Assembly: GCA_038502055.1 (NCBI GenBank)
Contig: JAXRKN010000044.1
Location: 6,890,501-6,954,500, forward strand
DNA: 64,000 bases
From: Tanytarsus gracilentus
Taxonomy: Eukaryota; Arthropoda; Insecta; Diptera; Chironomidae
Reading direction: 5' to 3'
The translations under genes were made by a program, and so were the position numbers. Position 1 is the stretch's first letter, and every line of letters begins with the position of its first letter. The notes under the pieces are model-generated. The model ran no database searches, was not told the DNA's origin, and saw nothing but the letters and a program-made list of their open reading frames with translations. Below, one piece after another: positions 23,404 through 36,200 of the stretch.

Positions 23404-24513
23404 TTAGTCACGACCACGTCCAAAAGGTGATTCTTTGTTGGTGTGAATCAGAAAGATTCCAACAATTTTCTCATCTATATTTTTTTTATTTCCCATGTAT
23501 TCACCAGGATCGTCATTGCAATTTCCACTCAATATATTTTTAAAGTCAGTGCATGATTTTCCATAGAAATGTTCAGGTTTATTCAACGCCTCAATGTAAT
23601 ACCAGATGGCACGATAGTGGGAACAAACCTTATCATCAACTCCATAATAATTTTCACATCCAGGCTGGTGAACTCCTCGATTAAAAAAGAAATCAGCTTG
23701 ACAGACTGGCGATCGAATACCAAGAGGATATCCAGTGTGAATGCATTCAACATATTCAGCTGAGTCAGCATTGATTCGACTGTTTACATCGGACACATCA
23801 AAGAGTGGACCGGCAGGGTCTAAACCGATGATTTTTAAAATCTTTTTTTCCTCCAAATATGTTCCAGCATTTCCGCAAATGTGAGCTTTTTTCAAAAAAC
23901 ATTTTAAGAATTAAAATTACAATTTTTTAGGATTTTAAAATTTACCTCCAAGACTGAAGCCAATGCAAGAAATTTTCTTAAAATCAATTCCATGTTTTTC
24001 ATGCAAAAAAATCATAAAATTCCCTAAAATTCTAGCAACATCATAAACTCGACTTTTGGCTTGCGAATAATCGAGTGTTCTTGCTCCTTTGCCCCAGTCA
24101 ACGAAAAATAAATTATCGTCGTGTGCGTGCAAAAGTGCTCTGTGGAGAGTTAAATTAAAATTAAGAACATTTTGCTCTGGAAATTTGTATTTTCGTGTTT
24201 TAATTAAACGAAAGAATTAAATAAAATTATAATAATTAGATACTCACTTGCTAAGGTTTGTATGCGCTACAATTTCTGAATTTTCCAAATATCCATGAAC
24301 CTGGAAAATAATCGATTTCTTTTTACTGAACGCTGTTTTGTCGAGTTTATCCTTAGATTCAAAATTCAACGAATCAACATCAGAAAATGCTCGATTTCGG
24401 ATGCGGAGATTAAAGAACGTGTCACTTTCAGCGTTAAATGATGAAGAAAAGAAGCAAAATGAAAATTCAATTAAAAAGTTTACGACAAAAATTCCTCGAA
24501 ATAATTTTCTCAT
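23404..24513 (-). CDS. secreted lipase / phospholipase A1-like, minus-strand paralogue
   Basis: Exons 24513-24248, 24139-23946 and 23885-23404 give 313 residues in a continuous frame. A signal peptide (VVNFLIEFSFCFF) is followed by the alpha/beta-hydrolase core of the animal lipase family: VHGY near the oxyanion region, GFSLGAH with catalytic Ser151, GLDPAGP with Asp176, and CSHYRA with His243. Spacing and the triad are those of the pancreatic-lipase-related and phospholipase A1 group. The lid between Cys215 and Cys230 is short, which favours phospholipase or non-triglyceride activity, but the substrate is not proven. It lacks the C-terminal PLAT domain of true pancreatic lipases. A head-to-head paralogue lies at 26252-27355. 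Confidence 0.93.
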
Positions 24514-26251
24514 TTTATCCTTTCACGTTTGACGAATTTTACTAAAATGATTTGTGAATCAAAAATTTATTTGCTAATTAGCGATCTAAAATTTTACACG
24601 ATGGAAATAATTCAAAGCTTTTTTAATTTGTTTTAATCATGCAATTATTTTTGTACTCGCTGATGCTCGATAACAATGAAATAATTAGGCCTTAATAATT
24701 TGCAAAAATTTATCTGATTTGATGGAAATGTTTTCAATATCAATGGCGTTTTAATGAAGTTTCCGTGTTAAGCTTTTAATTAGTTATCAAGGCATGGATG
24801 GACACTTGGTTTTAAAAATTTAAAGTTTTTTTTATTGAAGTGACAATTTAAAATTTCAACCTGGAAAAAATTATATTTATACACAACACAGTGTGTCATT
24901 CACCCTTGTTCATCATTTCTCTTGCAAAAATAGCACATGTCGACTATCTTTTAGTGAGCTCTAATAGCAATCACTTTATTTTTCTGCACAACATCGTCAT
25001 CATATTTTTTGTGTGCATCATAATGCTAATTAGATTAATAAATTTAAGCTTTAAATAATCTTTTTATGGACTCTTTGAAAAGCAGAAAAGTTGATGATGG
25101 TCATGATTTTTTAATTACTTCATAATTGAGCATATTAAAAAAGTTGTGATGAAATTTTAAAGCTTTAATGCAGAACATTTTATCCACATTTAGCTTTAAG
25201 GTAATAAATTTTCACCCCATTTGACATTTTACAGATTCTCTCAAACACACACACGAAAGATGTGCTCTTGTTAATGTCTAATTTTGTGTTTCGTTTAAAT
25301 TAAATTACGAGACATGTGTTGAAAATGCTTTAACTCTAACGATGTAATGTACGACGATAATATGCGAGTAATCTCGATATTCATTAAACTTGTCGTTGTT
25401 TGTTGAGAGCAATTTATTTTATATGAAGAAACATTTAATGACATAAATATTGTGCGAGCAGGTATTTTTCGTAGATAACAAAAGAGAATTTTCTACATTG
25501 TGGAAATTTACATCAACCGGAGTTAAAGTGAATAAAATTCGCAACAAAGGACCATTGTTAATCGCAAGCAATGGAAAGATATTTTATGGTAATTAAAATT
25601 TTAAATCTATATTAATTAATTAATGAATTTAAAAAATTAACCCAACGTTAATTTTTTTTAATAAAAGAAAACTCTTTTAGAGCTTTAAAGGCAATAAAAA
25701 TTTCTCAAATTTCCTTTCTCACTTCATTCATATGATGAGGGTACAGGAAAAGCTTTATCAAAAATGAATTAAAATATTTTTCCCTTTTTTTATTCACCCC
25801 CGAAAAAAGGCATGTGAAAATATTAATCATTTTGTGCTCAACAATGAAAACAATTATTTTTTTTCGTAAAGTCATTCGAGGCAATTAGACTCCAAAATGT
25901 TTGGCCCTTAATTGAAGAAGAAAAATTGAGATCAAAAATTCACTACAAAAATTAAATTTTGAAAATTAATTGATTGAATTAAAATAAAAAATTAATGAAT
26001 TTAAAAAAATTCACAAAGAATGCAATTTTTTTATACAGCAAGTATTTCAACCCTTGTTTCAAAATGTGAGATATTTTAATTATTCCATTCATTGTCTCTG
26101 AATAATTGCATTGATTAAAATTAAGCGATAAACCGCTAAAAATCTGCCATCGCTAATTTTACATTACGGCGAATTTAATTAACAACTTTTTTAATTCCTC
26201 GTCATTTTCACACATCATTTGGTGACAAGTTGTCAATCGAGCAAGGAAAAA
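24514..26251. other. 1.7-kb divergent intergenic region between the two lipases
   Basis: AT-rich; any promoters of both lipases should be here. I see no extended inverted similarity between the two upstream regions, so the inverted duplication seems limited to the genes. Confidence 0.5.
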
Positions 26252-27355
26252 ATGAGAAAATTAATTCGAGAATTTTTTGTTGTAAACTTTTTAATTGAAT
26301 TTTCATTTTGCTTTTTTGCCTCGTCCTTCGACGTTGAAAGTGAAGCGCTTTTTTTTCTCCGCATCCGAAATCGAACGTTTGCTAATGCTGAAATGTTAAC
26401 TTACGATACGAGAGAGAAAATTCAAGAGACTGCTTTTAATCCAAAAAAACCAATTATTTTTCAAGTTCATGGATTTGGTGAGCATCAAAATATTTTGGAA
26501 CAATTGGCACTGAGTGTGTGAGTGTCAAAGACTTTTTTAGACTTTAGTTTACCGAACCTCGATGTGTCACTCAAATTTAACCTCAACAAACTCATTTCCC
26601 GCAACGACTACACTGATTATTTTCACAGTGCACTTTTGGATAAATTTGATGCGAATTTGTTCTTCCTGGATTGGAGCAGAGGTGCGAGAACTCTCGACTA
26701 TAAATTAGCAAAAAATAGAATTTATGATGTTGCGAGAATTTTAAGTGATTTCATTCTTTATCTACATGAAAAATATGACGTGGATTTGAAGAAAGTCACT
26801 TGCATTGGTTTCAGTCTTGGAGGTAAAATTTAATTTATTTTTGAATTGATAATTTTTCTCAATTTTTCAGCTCACATTTGCGGAGTTGCTGGAAATAATT
26901 TAGAAAATAAGAAAATAGGAAAAGTTATTGGTTTAGATCCTGCCGGTCCACTCTTTAATGTTAGCGAAAGTGACACGCGAATAAATGAAAACTCAGCTGA
27001 ATATGTCGAGTGCATTCACACTGGATTTTTCTTTGGAATTCGAGCGCCGGTCGGTCAGGCTGATTTCTTTTTCAATCGAGGCAGTCATCAGCCGGGATGC
27101 AAAAATATTTTCGGAATGGACAGCGTTATTTGCTCCCACTATCGAGCTGTTTGGTATTTTATTGAGGCGTTAAAAAATCAGGAAGCTTTTTATGGCAAAT
27201 CGTGCGCTAAATTGGATCAAGTAATTAGTGGAACTTGTGATGGAAATTCTGGTGAATTTATGGGAAATGAAAAAAATTCTCAGAAAAAAGTCAAAGGAAT
27301 GTTTCAAGTTGAGACAAACAGTATGCCGCCGTTCGGTCGTGGAATCAAGTCTTAA
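26252..27355 (+). CDS. secreted lipase / phospholipase A1-like, plus-strand paralogue
   Basis: Exons 26252-26517, 26629-26822 and 26871-27355 give 314 residues with the same intron positions and phases as the minus-strand copy. The ATG at 26252 is chosen because it starts the conserved MRKL..FVVNFLIEFSFCFF signal peptide; the open frame upstream lacks an ATG. Ser151 (GFSLGAH), Asp176 (GLDPAGP) and His243 (CSHYRA) are all kept. One difference of note is Gly at position 215, where the other copy has Cys (PVGQADFF against PVCQADFF), so the lid disulphide cannot form in the same way. The first intron happens to stay open in one frame, which gives a misleading longer frame from 26522. Confidence 0.93.
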
Positions 27356-30128
27356 TTTAACTGATTTGAAATCAAAAAGTGATAATTGAGTTTTTAAATC
27401 TTCAAACGAAATTCTAAATTGCCTTAGATTTTATAAATTTATGTAAATCAAATTCGAGGAAATTGCGATATTGGCTTTTATATTTAATTTCATCTAATCA
27501 AAAGGGGGCTCAATTCGTTATTGCATTAGCGTGATGATCCACTTTAAGTTCTTTATAAATTATTCTATTCGTAGCGGAACTTTTGTCTTCAGTCTTCTCC
27601 CCTCGTGTCCATTGATGCGTAAAATTGATTTATAATAACAATAAGCAGTCTCTCGAAAAGCGTTCTGAATAAATAATGTCCTTGATTGATTACAAAGAAA
27701 AATATGATGAAAATTATGATTGATTAAGTAAAGTGATAAAATTTCAAAAAATCTGAATATTTTATTCGACATTTCTTGAAAAAATTGTCAACAAGAATTT
27801 TCCATTAAAAAATTCAATAAAATCCCACGCTTACATGTGGGATGATTTTGAAGGACCTTTTATTTGTTATTATTCAATGACAAGTTGAATCCCTAAAAGC
27901 ATTTCAATTATTTACATTTTGATTGCACATGTTTTTGAATTTTTGCCACGAGGATTCAATTGTGAATAAAATATTTGAATTTGTTTATTTTTGTGATGTT
28001 CATGCATTGAAACGTGCCGGAGTACTTTCATGTCAATATATCTCGAGTAATTTTGATAATGCTATCTTTTAAAATTATTTAGATTTCCCATGAAACATTT
28101 TTGCGCTCAAAATATATTCAAACAATTCAACTTGCAAACCGTAATAATGCTGATACACATGCACATCATGTTTAACTCTCCTTTCTCAGCATGTACTTTT
28201 GCTCTCGTGTTGTGTATTATTCGGTTGTAGAGCATGCTAATTAGTAGCTCCAGGTGGCAATTAACATGCGAAAATTCAGAGTGAAAACTTTATCACTTGA
28301 ATATGCAGCGGACTTCGATAGTGATGCTGATGCTTTTTAACCGAATAAAATGAACACTGTTGAGGATGTTTTAAAAACAGGATAATAATGTTTGAAATTT
28401 TAATTCCACTGAGAACTTTTGATACTGAAATGAGATCAGGAAATTTTAATTGCATTCGGCCTTTTTTTAAATTCAGTTTATTGAAAAATTTAAAAAGTAA
28501 AATAATTAATAAATAAGTTCATTAAGTATCAAAACTAAGTAAGCCAATTTGTCAATTTAATTAATTTTAATTAAAACTTTTTTCACTGTTAAAAAAATCC
28601 ATGTAAGGATGAATCGAAAAACTTCATTAAATTTTCAATCTTTTCGTTTAAATTTTTTGGATTATTTTCATGAAAATTCTTTCTAGCTTAAATTTTCACT
28701 CTAACGTATTTAATAACCTCATCGATTTTTCTGTGTCCGCACGTAGAAAATTTACATGAATTTATTTTAAAAATACAAACATTTTTACACTATAGTGCAC
28801 TAATTAAAATTGTCGTTAATTAAAATTTCCATTTAATAATTAAAAACTTTTCTGTTTTAAAAATATAATTTGATTTAAAAACTCGCTACAATTAAGCAAA
28901 CATATTCAACTTTATCGTCATCCACTAGGTTATTAACATGTTTTTAATTTTGTAGAACATGACACTCAACATTTGCTAGATGAACTTTTCTCTCTCTTAT
29001 TTTTTTATGAATTGCTGTTTCAATTGTTTGAGACAGAATGAAAAAGTTTCTTCCATTTTTTTTATTTGCTGGCAAACTTTCACTCCAGATGTTGCAGCTA
29101 AGTGTTGATTTTTTATTTCATTTTAAAATGATTCTGTGAAGATGAGAAAGAGTAAAAAGAAAATCATCTTAAAAGCTTCTTTTGCATCCCACACAATAAA
29201 AGTCAAAGAAATTTCCTTTGAATAATTTCAAGTGAGAGTTCAAAAATTATTTCATACTGAATAATTGTGCTCAATTTTTGAATTAAATTTTTTTTCGTTA
29301 AAATTAAATTTTTAATTTTATTGAAATTACTCAATTTAAATCCCGAATAATTTCAACTAACTTTTCAACTTTTTCATCGCATCACTCACTTTGTAAATGA
29401 AAGAAACTGTCTCTTCACTCTTTTCTTCCACTCAAATGAACTTCTTTTCAGCTTACTTTCGATGATAAAATCATTCAATAAAACAGCAGAAGTAAAATTT
29501 CTTTCTTTCTCCTTATCGAACACGATAAGAAAAAGTTTTTAATTAAAGTCAAAGTCTTTTTGTGTGTGGCGCTTTTAATGACATTTGAGGGTTAAAACTT
29601 CTCACATAAAATGACGACAAAAGATTAATAAATTTTCGATAAGATTTATGAGCTTTTTCAACTTCCAAGCTTTTTTATGTGTTTAAAATGTGAAAAGCAC
29701 TGCTTGGAAAAGTCTTCCTTTGACTTTCAATCTGCGGGCGATGATAAAAAAGTATTTTGTGATTTCTTCAGTAAGCTGTGATTGTGGGTTTGCTGTACTT
29801 TTGAGACAAGTTGAAACAAGTTGGTTGGAAGAAAGTATTCACATTTTTCTCAGAAATGATTAATGTAAGAGTAAAATGCATTTTTAAACGCTGAAAAATG
29901 AATGTATACCTTTCAATAAAATTTTATAAAACCGCACTCTAGTAATAAAATTACTCATACAAAATAAACCCAAATGCGATTAAAATTTTAAATTGAAAAG
30001 CTTTGTAAAACAATTTTTATGCATTTCTGAAATTGAACTGTATCCGGAGGGTTAAAAAATGAATACAGTAAAAAAATAATTTTTAAATTTTTTTTGTATT
30101 TGTTGAAATGTATATAATCTAATTAATT
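27356..30128. other. gene-free AT-rich stretch
   Basis: About 2.8 kb without a recognisable gene. A tiny hairpin (ATCCCAC..GTGGGAT) at 27822-27843 is the only local structure noted. Confidence 0.45.
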
Positions 30129-31340
30129 AACTTATATTTAGTGTGAAAAACTTTTAAGCAAAATTGTTAACTTGTTAAAATTTCTAATAAGTATTTTCAA
30201 TTAACACTTGTTTTTTTTTTTTGCCTATTAAACTTCCTTTCAAAAATCTGAAAAAAATCCTGAAAGTTGATAAGTTAGTAAGGAAACCATAGACAAAGTT
30301 TGAAATTTTTTAAAATAATTAATTTGTTTTATTTTTAACAAAAACCAAAAATCACTTTATAGACCATTTTTTATTATTTATACTCTTTCAATTTGATATT
30401 TTTGGCGTTTCTTATTTGAGTCCTTAAAATATTTATTTTAAGACGTTTAACCACTTAAATTAATTAAAAAACTTTTCTGTCGCACAAAAACCTTCATCAC
30501 TATTTCACTTTTTAACACTTTTCTTACGATTTCACCAATACTCACCTGCTAAATCATCCTGAATTGAATGCACGATCGACCAAAGAATGTGTTTTAATCC
30601 ATTCATTTCTTGATTTATCACCGCAAGCTTAATTTAATCACTCACAAATTTCACTCTCCATGTTTATTTTTACTTCACTTTTTCACAAAAATAAATTTAT
30701 TCGACTTGGCAAAGTGTCGAAAATAAAAATCAATACGCAGGGAATGTCACTAGTAAATTTCGTATGAATTTTACACAACGCCATTCCCTGCGTGCGGTTT
30801 TCTACCCCCAAACACCTCTCCAACACGAACAAATAATAATGTGCAAAGTGAAGTGGAAGTAAAAATTAAAAGTAAACTTTGTGGTATTTATTGTTTTGGG
30901 TTATAAATAAGAAATGAATGGATTTTAGGTGGTTTGGGAAATCGTAGAAAAGTAAAAAGTAAATAGTATGATTTTTGTAAAATTTTAATTAATTTAAGTG
31001 GTTAAACGTCTTAAAATAAATATTTTAAGGACTCAAATGAAGGATAATCGACCCAAAAATATTCTCAAATGTGAAAGTTACGGATTTATTGTGAAATAAT
31101 TAAAAATGTTATAAATGTTTTTTTTTTTTAAAAATAAAAAAATTAATTTTTTAAAAATTTTAACTTTGTCTTGTTTTTCTTCTTTATTTTTTTCGATTTT
31201 TGAAAGGAAGTTTATGAAAATTAAATAAAAACTTAAGTTGTTTGCATTCGATCCCTTTGTTTTAGTAATTTTTGGCTTGAGATGGTTTAACTTGCTAATT
31301 TGTGGCTTAAAAGTTGTTTGCCACACTAAACTATAAGTTT
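30129..31340. repeat. long imperfect inverted repeat (possible hairpin RNA locus or old element)
   Basis: Arms of roughly 550-600 bp pair across a centre near 30764. Matched landmarks from outside in: AACTTATA..TTAGTGTG with AACTTTTAAGC (30129-30175 against 31290-31340); AAACTTCCTTTCAAAAATC (about 30228 against 31197-31216); a perfect 56-bp match (30414-30469 against 30983-31038); TCCATTCATTTCTT (about 30598 against 30912-30926); and an apical 12-bp stem ACGCAGGGAATG (30735-30746 against 30782-30793) with a 35-base loop. Similarity may continue outward to about 30041 and 31440, where the right edge read inward is CAGGGCCCGGTAAA. No open frame of note is present. Confidence 0.75.
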
Positions 31341-32477
31341 AATCTAACTTTCATGGCATTTTATCATACATTTTCATACAAATGTAGCAATAAATATGAT
31401 ATTTGAACAAATTTCTATTTTTTTTACCGGGCCCTGTACATTTTAAATTGAAACTACAAAATAATTGGATGATGTATCAATTGCAACCAAATGAGATCAT
31501 AATAAAACCTGGCGCATGCAGTTCAATGTGAGAGAGTTAAACATTGTCATGTGAATAATTTTACACGAAGTAAAACCCCAAAAAAAGAGAGGAAATAATT
31601 AATCGTACAATGGAGATCATAAAATACCGCAAATTACGTGAAAATAGAGAAATTTCATGTGATATTGGGAAATGATTAAATTTACTGCGGAAAATGAGTC
31701 AAAGCGGAAAATTATTAAAATTCAAGGTGAGGACAATTAAATAAATTTCAAAATATTTTTTATGGATGTCCCTTAACGACCATAAAATTAAAATCATCGC
31801 CATAAAGCGATTAATTTTCAAAAGCGAGTTAAACAAATTTTATGCTGCATTAGAATTGCAGACGCAAAAGTGATTTATTTTAAACGCAGATGATAAATCA
31901 CGTGTGGTTATTTAACGACTTATTGGGGAACTTTCAGAGATTAATTTTATAGCTTCAATTTAATAAAAAATATTTTTCTTCGAATTTTAAATTAATTTTT
32001 GTATTTTTCTTCGGATTTTTTTCACTTGAATAATTTGTTGCACTTCCTCGGAAATCAACATCGAGATTTTCCCATCCAATCCATTAAATTGATCATCAAA
32101 TATTCATCATGAAAACGATACAAAAACCCACATGAGCACACACACACGTTTGAATTCGTGAGGTTGAACGAGTGAAAAATTTTAATGAAAACCGCAGCAA
32201 GAAAAATTTTATTTAAATAAATTTTCAACGTGCAGCTTTTGGCTGTCATGGTAACTTGAAATGCTCGTAATTAAATTACACACATCGACCCTCCAAAATT
32301 TAATTAAGCGAAATGTATAAAATGCAACATGAATTTAACATGATAATTTTTTTGTGCAATAAACTCGAAAAACCCACAGAAAATGTTGAAAATGTGTGGT
32401 TTAAACTCTCGACGACGATTGTGTGTCTGAGAAAAAATGATGGACAGGTCATTAAATTTAATGAAACGTTTTGGAAA
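31341..32477. other. gene-free stretch before the LRR gene
   Basis: No coding exon recognised. Promoter and any 5' exon of the LRR gene at 32478 would be here. The short open frames near 32055-32540 have no family resemblance. Confidence 0.4.
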
Positions 32478-33285
32478 ATGAAATTTAACAATTTTAATTC
32501 TAACAACAATAATATTGAGCTTAATGAGCATCATTAATGCAATGTTCATCGAGTGTGAGTACAAAATTCATTCATCATATGGCTATGGCTGTGAAGGATT
32601 GTTAAAGGACACATCAAGCAGTTTTATAAAGTACATCAAAGGAAAGCATCAAGATCATTTGAAACAAAAAGACGTTAAATTCTTTATGGCAAATAATACT
32701 GAGATTACAGAATTCCCAGCAGGGCTAGCAAATCGCTTCCGAAATCTTGTCACAATCAACGTGGACTTCCCAAATCTCAAACGAATTTGTCACGAGGATC
32801 TAAAACCATTTGGAAAGCTTAAAAATTTAATCCTCCGCAGAAATCAAATCGAATACATTCCCGCAGACCTATTTCAGTCAAATCCGGATCTGTCTTACAT
32901 GTACTTTTCATCTGAACGCATGAAGAGCATTCAACGTGGCGCTTTTAAACCAATTAAAAATCTCAAAGCTTTTTTCGCGAAATTTGGGTGCGTGGATGAG
33001 GACGCAACCGACGGTAAACAGGTTGAAGAGTTGATTCAAAAGCTTGAAATCTCCTGCTATGATCCAAGATATACAGTACCGTTAAGCTGTAAAGAAACAG
33101 GAGATCACAAACAAAAAGATGACGATTACAAGCAATATGATGATATCAATGAACAAGAATCAGAAATGACACAAAATCCTGATGATGAGCCATCGTCGAA
33201 CATGATTTATTGGATTGTTGGAGCCATCTGCCTCGTCATTGGAATTGTTGCTGTAGTAGTTGTTTCAATTACTTACAAGAAATAA
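32478..33285 (+). CDS. short leucine-rich-repeat single-pass membrane protein, start region frameshifted
   Basis: The frame ending at 33285 encodes a small LRR ectodomain of about three to four repeats (LVTINVDFPNLKRI, KLKNLILRRNQIEYIPADLF, LSYMYFSSERMKSIQRGAF), flanked by cysteines (CEGLL at the N side; CVDEDA and ISCYDP in the C-terminal cap). An acidic, Gln/Asp-rich linker follows, then one membrane helix (MIYWIVGAICLVIGIVAVVV) and a tiny basic tail. This predicts a type I cell-surface protein. A typical signal peptide sits just upstream (LTILILTTIILSLMSIINA), but its ATG at 32478 is one base out of frame and a TGA lies directly before it in the main frame. Removing one base of the AAATTT run (32481-32486) would join them. 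The only in-frame Met near is at 32524, which would lose the signal. Ligand unknown. Confidence 0.8.
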
Positions 33286-36200
33286 ATAAATAAAATTTAA
33301 CGTTGCGATAAAACTTTCAGTTTGGAGTCTTAAATTTTCCTTTTTCACGTGCTTTAACGAGAAAATAACACTTTTAATCTCAACTTTTCATCTCTTTCTA
33401 TTTTATTGTTGCTTTCATTCAGCATTTTAAACTGATGCTTTTCTCTTTAAAAGAATAAAAGCAAGTGCAGAAAGCCAAAGAAAAAAGTGCTCGTGATGTG
33501 TGGAAAATTGGATTAATGTCACAGCCACAACTCTTACACCTCGTCGGTGAGAAAAACAGCTTTTGTTTGTGTTCCGATTAAAAGTTTCAACAGCAGCAGC
33601 ATGCACATCCACCTTCTCGAGTTGCTTTCGAAATTTGCTGTTGATTTTTCGAATTAAAGGGTAAATAGCTTTGAGCTGCAGGATTTTTGGGGTGTGAGAG
33701 ATAAATTTCAAAAAGACACGAAATCAGATTTTTTTAGGTTTTTTTGAAATTCAAAATCTAAATTTAGAAAAGTTTAAATAATCAACAGATTTTCATACTT
33801 TAATGAAAGTTCTATCAGAAAAGTCAAATTTGAGATAAAGGTGAAAAACCTTCAAAAACTTCATGACAACCTTTCACATTCACGTCGTCTACGAAAAACA
33901 TCAATTTGACGTTTTTTTCATCATTTTCTTATCTACTCGTGAATGATGCACGAAACCAAAATTATTTTCAAACAACCCCGAAGCTCTTTTCGCTAAAAAG
34001 TTTTGATAGGGAAATTTTGATAGGAAAAAAATGAATTATTCAGAAAACTCTTCGAAATACAACAATTAATTCACATGAGTATGGAGGAAGTTTTTAACAT
34101 CGATGTGGGCAAGATAAGGAAAAATAGAAAATATTTTTCCATGTTTTCGGTTTTGGCATTTTTCTCCATTTCTCTCGTGGCATCAATGAAAATGAAAATG
34201 CATTTACAGAAAATTCTTGTTAAAAGTGTAAAACGAAAAAAAATTAATAAACATGAAAAAATTTTCATCTTAAAGTTTTAAAATTAAAAAAAGTTCAAAA
34301 ATTATTTTTTATCGAAATTAAATCATTGTGACTTATTCTACGAATGATCCCTATCCAATGTCATTACTTTTCTGTCACTGAAATTGAAACTAAAATCAGT
34401 TTGCAGCATCGTTGAATTTTTGCACAAATATGATGAAATATATGGAAATTTTGTGTGTGGCTGTAAATGAGAAAAATTTATGATGTTGTCATGCATGAAA
34501 TAGGCACCGACAAGCGATTGACATAAAACCAGTCGATGCTGACCCGAGAAAAACTATTTGCATGGATTATGTGACTTTCCATGTAAGAGTGAATAAAATT
34601 TATTTTAATGAAAAATATCTCTGGTGGAATCGAAGTTTTTACATGAATAATTTGCGGATTTAAAATATTTCCGAGAGTAGATAGAAATGTGATTTTATTA
34701 CTTTGAATATTTGTGATGTCATTAAAATTATTTTTAAAGGTTTTCCCCTTCTCAAAAATTGAGCAAGTTTCATCCTGGGATTTTGTGATTATCAGCATAG
34801 CTTAGCACTCAGCTCAGTTGAAGGACGACAGACAGTTTGAATTATTGCGAAACGATAAAAAATTTCCTCTATCAACATTCCTCAACTGAAAGAGCTGAAC
34901 TTTATAATATGCATAGAATAAAAGCAGCAGTGACGGAAATGGAGCAACACACAAATTTCTATGTCGATTTTTTGTACACTTGAATAAGCATGAAAAAGTA
35001 CCGCACACAGGGAGAAAAAAAAGAGAGAAAGCACCCCAAGAGCTTTATTGATGAGAGTGATGTCAAGAAGCAAAAAGCTTGTCAATGTTGAAATATTGAA
35101 TCAATATTTTTCCACTTCTAAGAAAAGAAATTTTCATGCTGAAAATTGCCATTTTTTCATTGCTTCTCAGAAGGAGCTTTTCTTAAATAAAGAGATCTAC
35201 ATCACTCATGCACTTATACAAGAGTGAAAAGCCATAAAGTGAGAATTTATTTTTTTTTGATAAAGAAAAGACATTTTTTTGAGTATGAGAAAGGGATTTA
35301 TGACACAATGCTGGTATTTGGACCTAAAAAATGATTTTAAATAGTGAAGTTTTTGACGATGACCATTTTATAATATTCTAGTGATTTTTTTGTGAAGTTT
35401 TAATTTTTTTAAAATTCATCATTTGAAAACTTTATAAAATTAAATTCAGGGGTGGAAATTCTATTTTTGCAATTTAAAAATATTAAATTTTTAGGTTTTT
35501 AATTAATTTTGTTGCAAATAAAATTTTATGACATTTTGAAAAAATAACCATGGACATTCCACCCCTTGATTGAATTTTTGACAAGCATTAATTTTTTAAT
35601 GTTGATTCAATTTCACTCTTCTTGTCAAAACATTTTTTAAGAAAAGGGCTCAAAAAAACCTTAAAGGCTTGAAGGCAAAATTTTTCTTGGCCTTTTGTGA
35701 CATTTTCAAAAACATGAAAAGGATTTTTTTCTCTTTGGATGTCTCAAGATATTGAAAAAATCTATTTGTAAATTTAATGGTTTGCTTTTGAATTTATTTT
35801 GCACTCCTCAGAGACGAAAAGGTAGAGAGACTTTTCTATATCTCGGTCAAATTTCCCTCAATTAACCTTTCTTTAAATAGTTTTCGAAAGTTATCTACAA
35901 AGAAATTTTTCTCTCCTTTCAATGACCATCGCTCGATATCACACAAAAGAGTCTTTCATGTCAATAAGTTTTTATGGGAGTCTTTTATGGCAACGAGAAA
36001 AATATACAAACTCACACATATTTTTATGGAGTAGATGACTTTGGATAAACTCACCAATGAAGAAAATGGAAGCGTCATTCTAATAAATATAATAGCAAGA
36101 GTGAATCAATAAAATTGATGGCGATGGCTTTTATGCTGACCTTCCACATACATCCCAGAGCCTTTATTGTCCACCATAAATTTTCTCTGCATCAACATCA

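Noticed and set aside
26522..26833. 103-codon frame that would read through the first intron of the plus-strand lipase
   Set aside because: The part before 26629 has no counterpart in the paralogue, where the intron has clear GT-AG sites and exon 2 begins at the same residue.
27822..27843. Small hairpin ATCCCAC/GTGGGAT
   Set aside because: Only seven base pairs, no U-tract or gene context. Likely chance.
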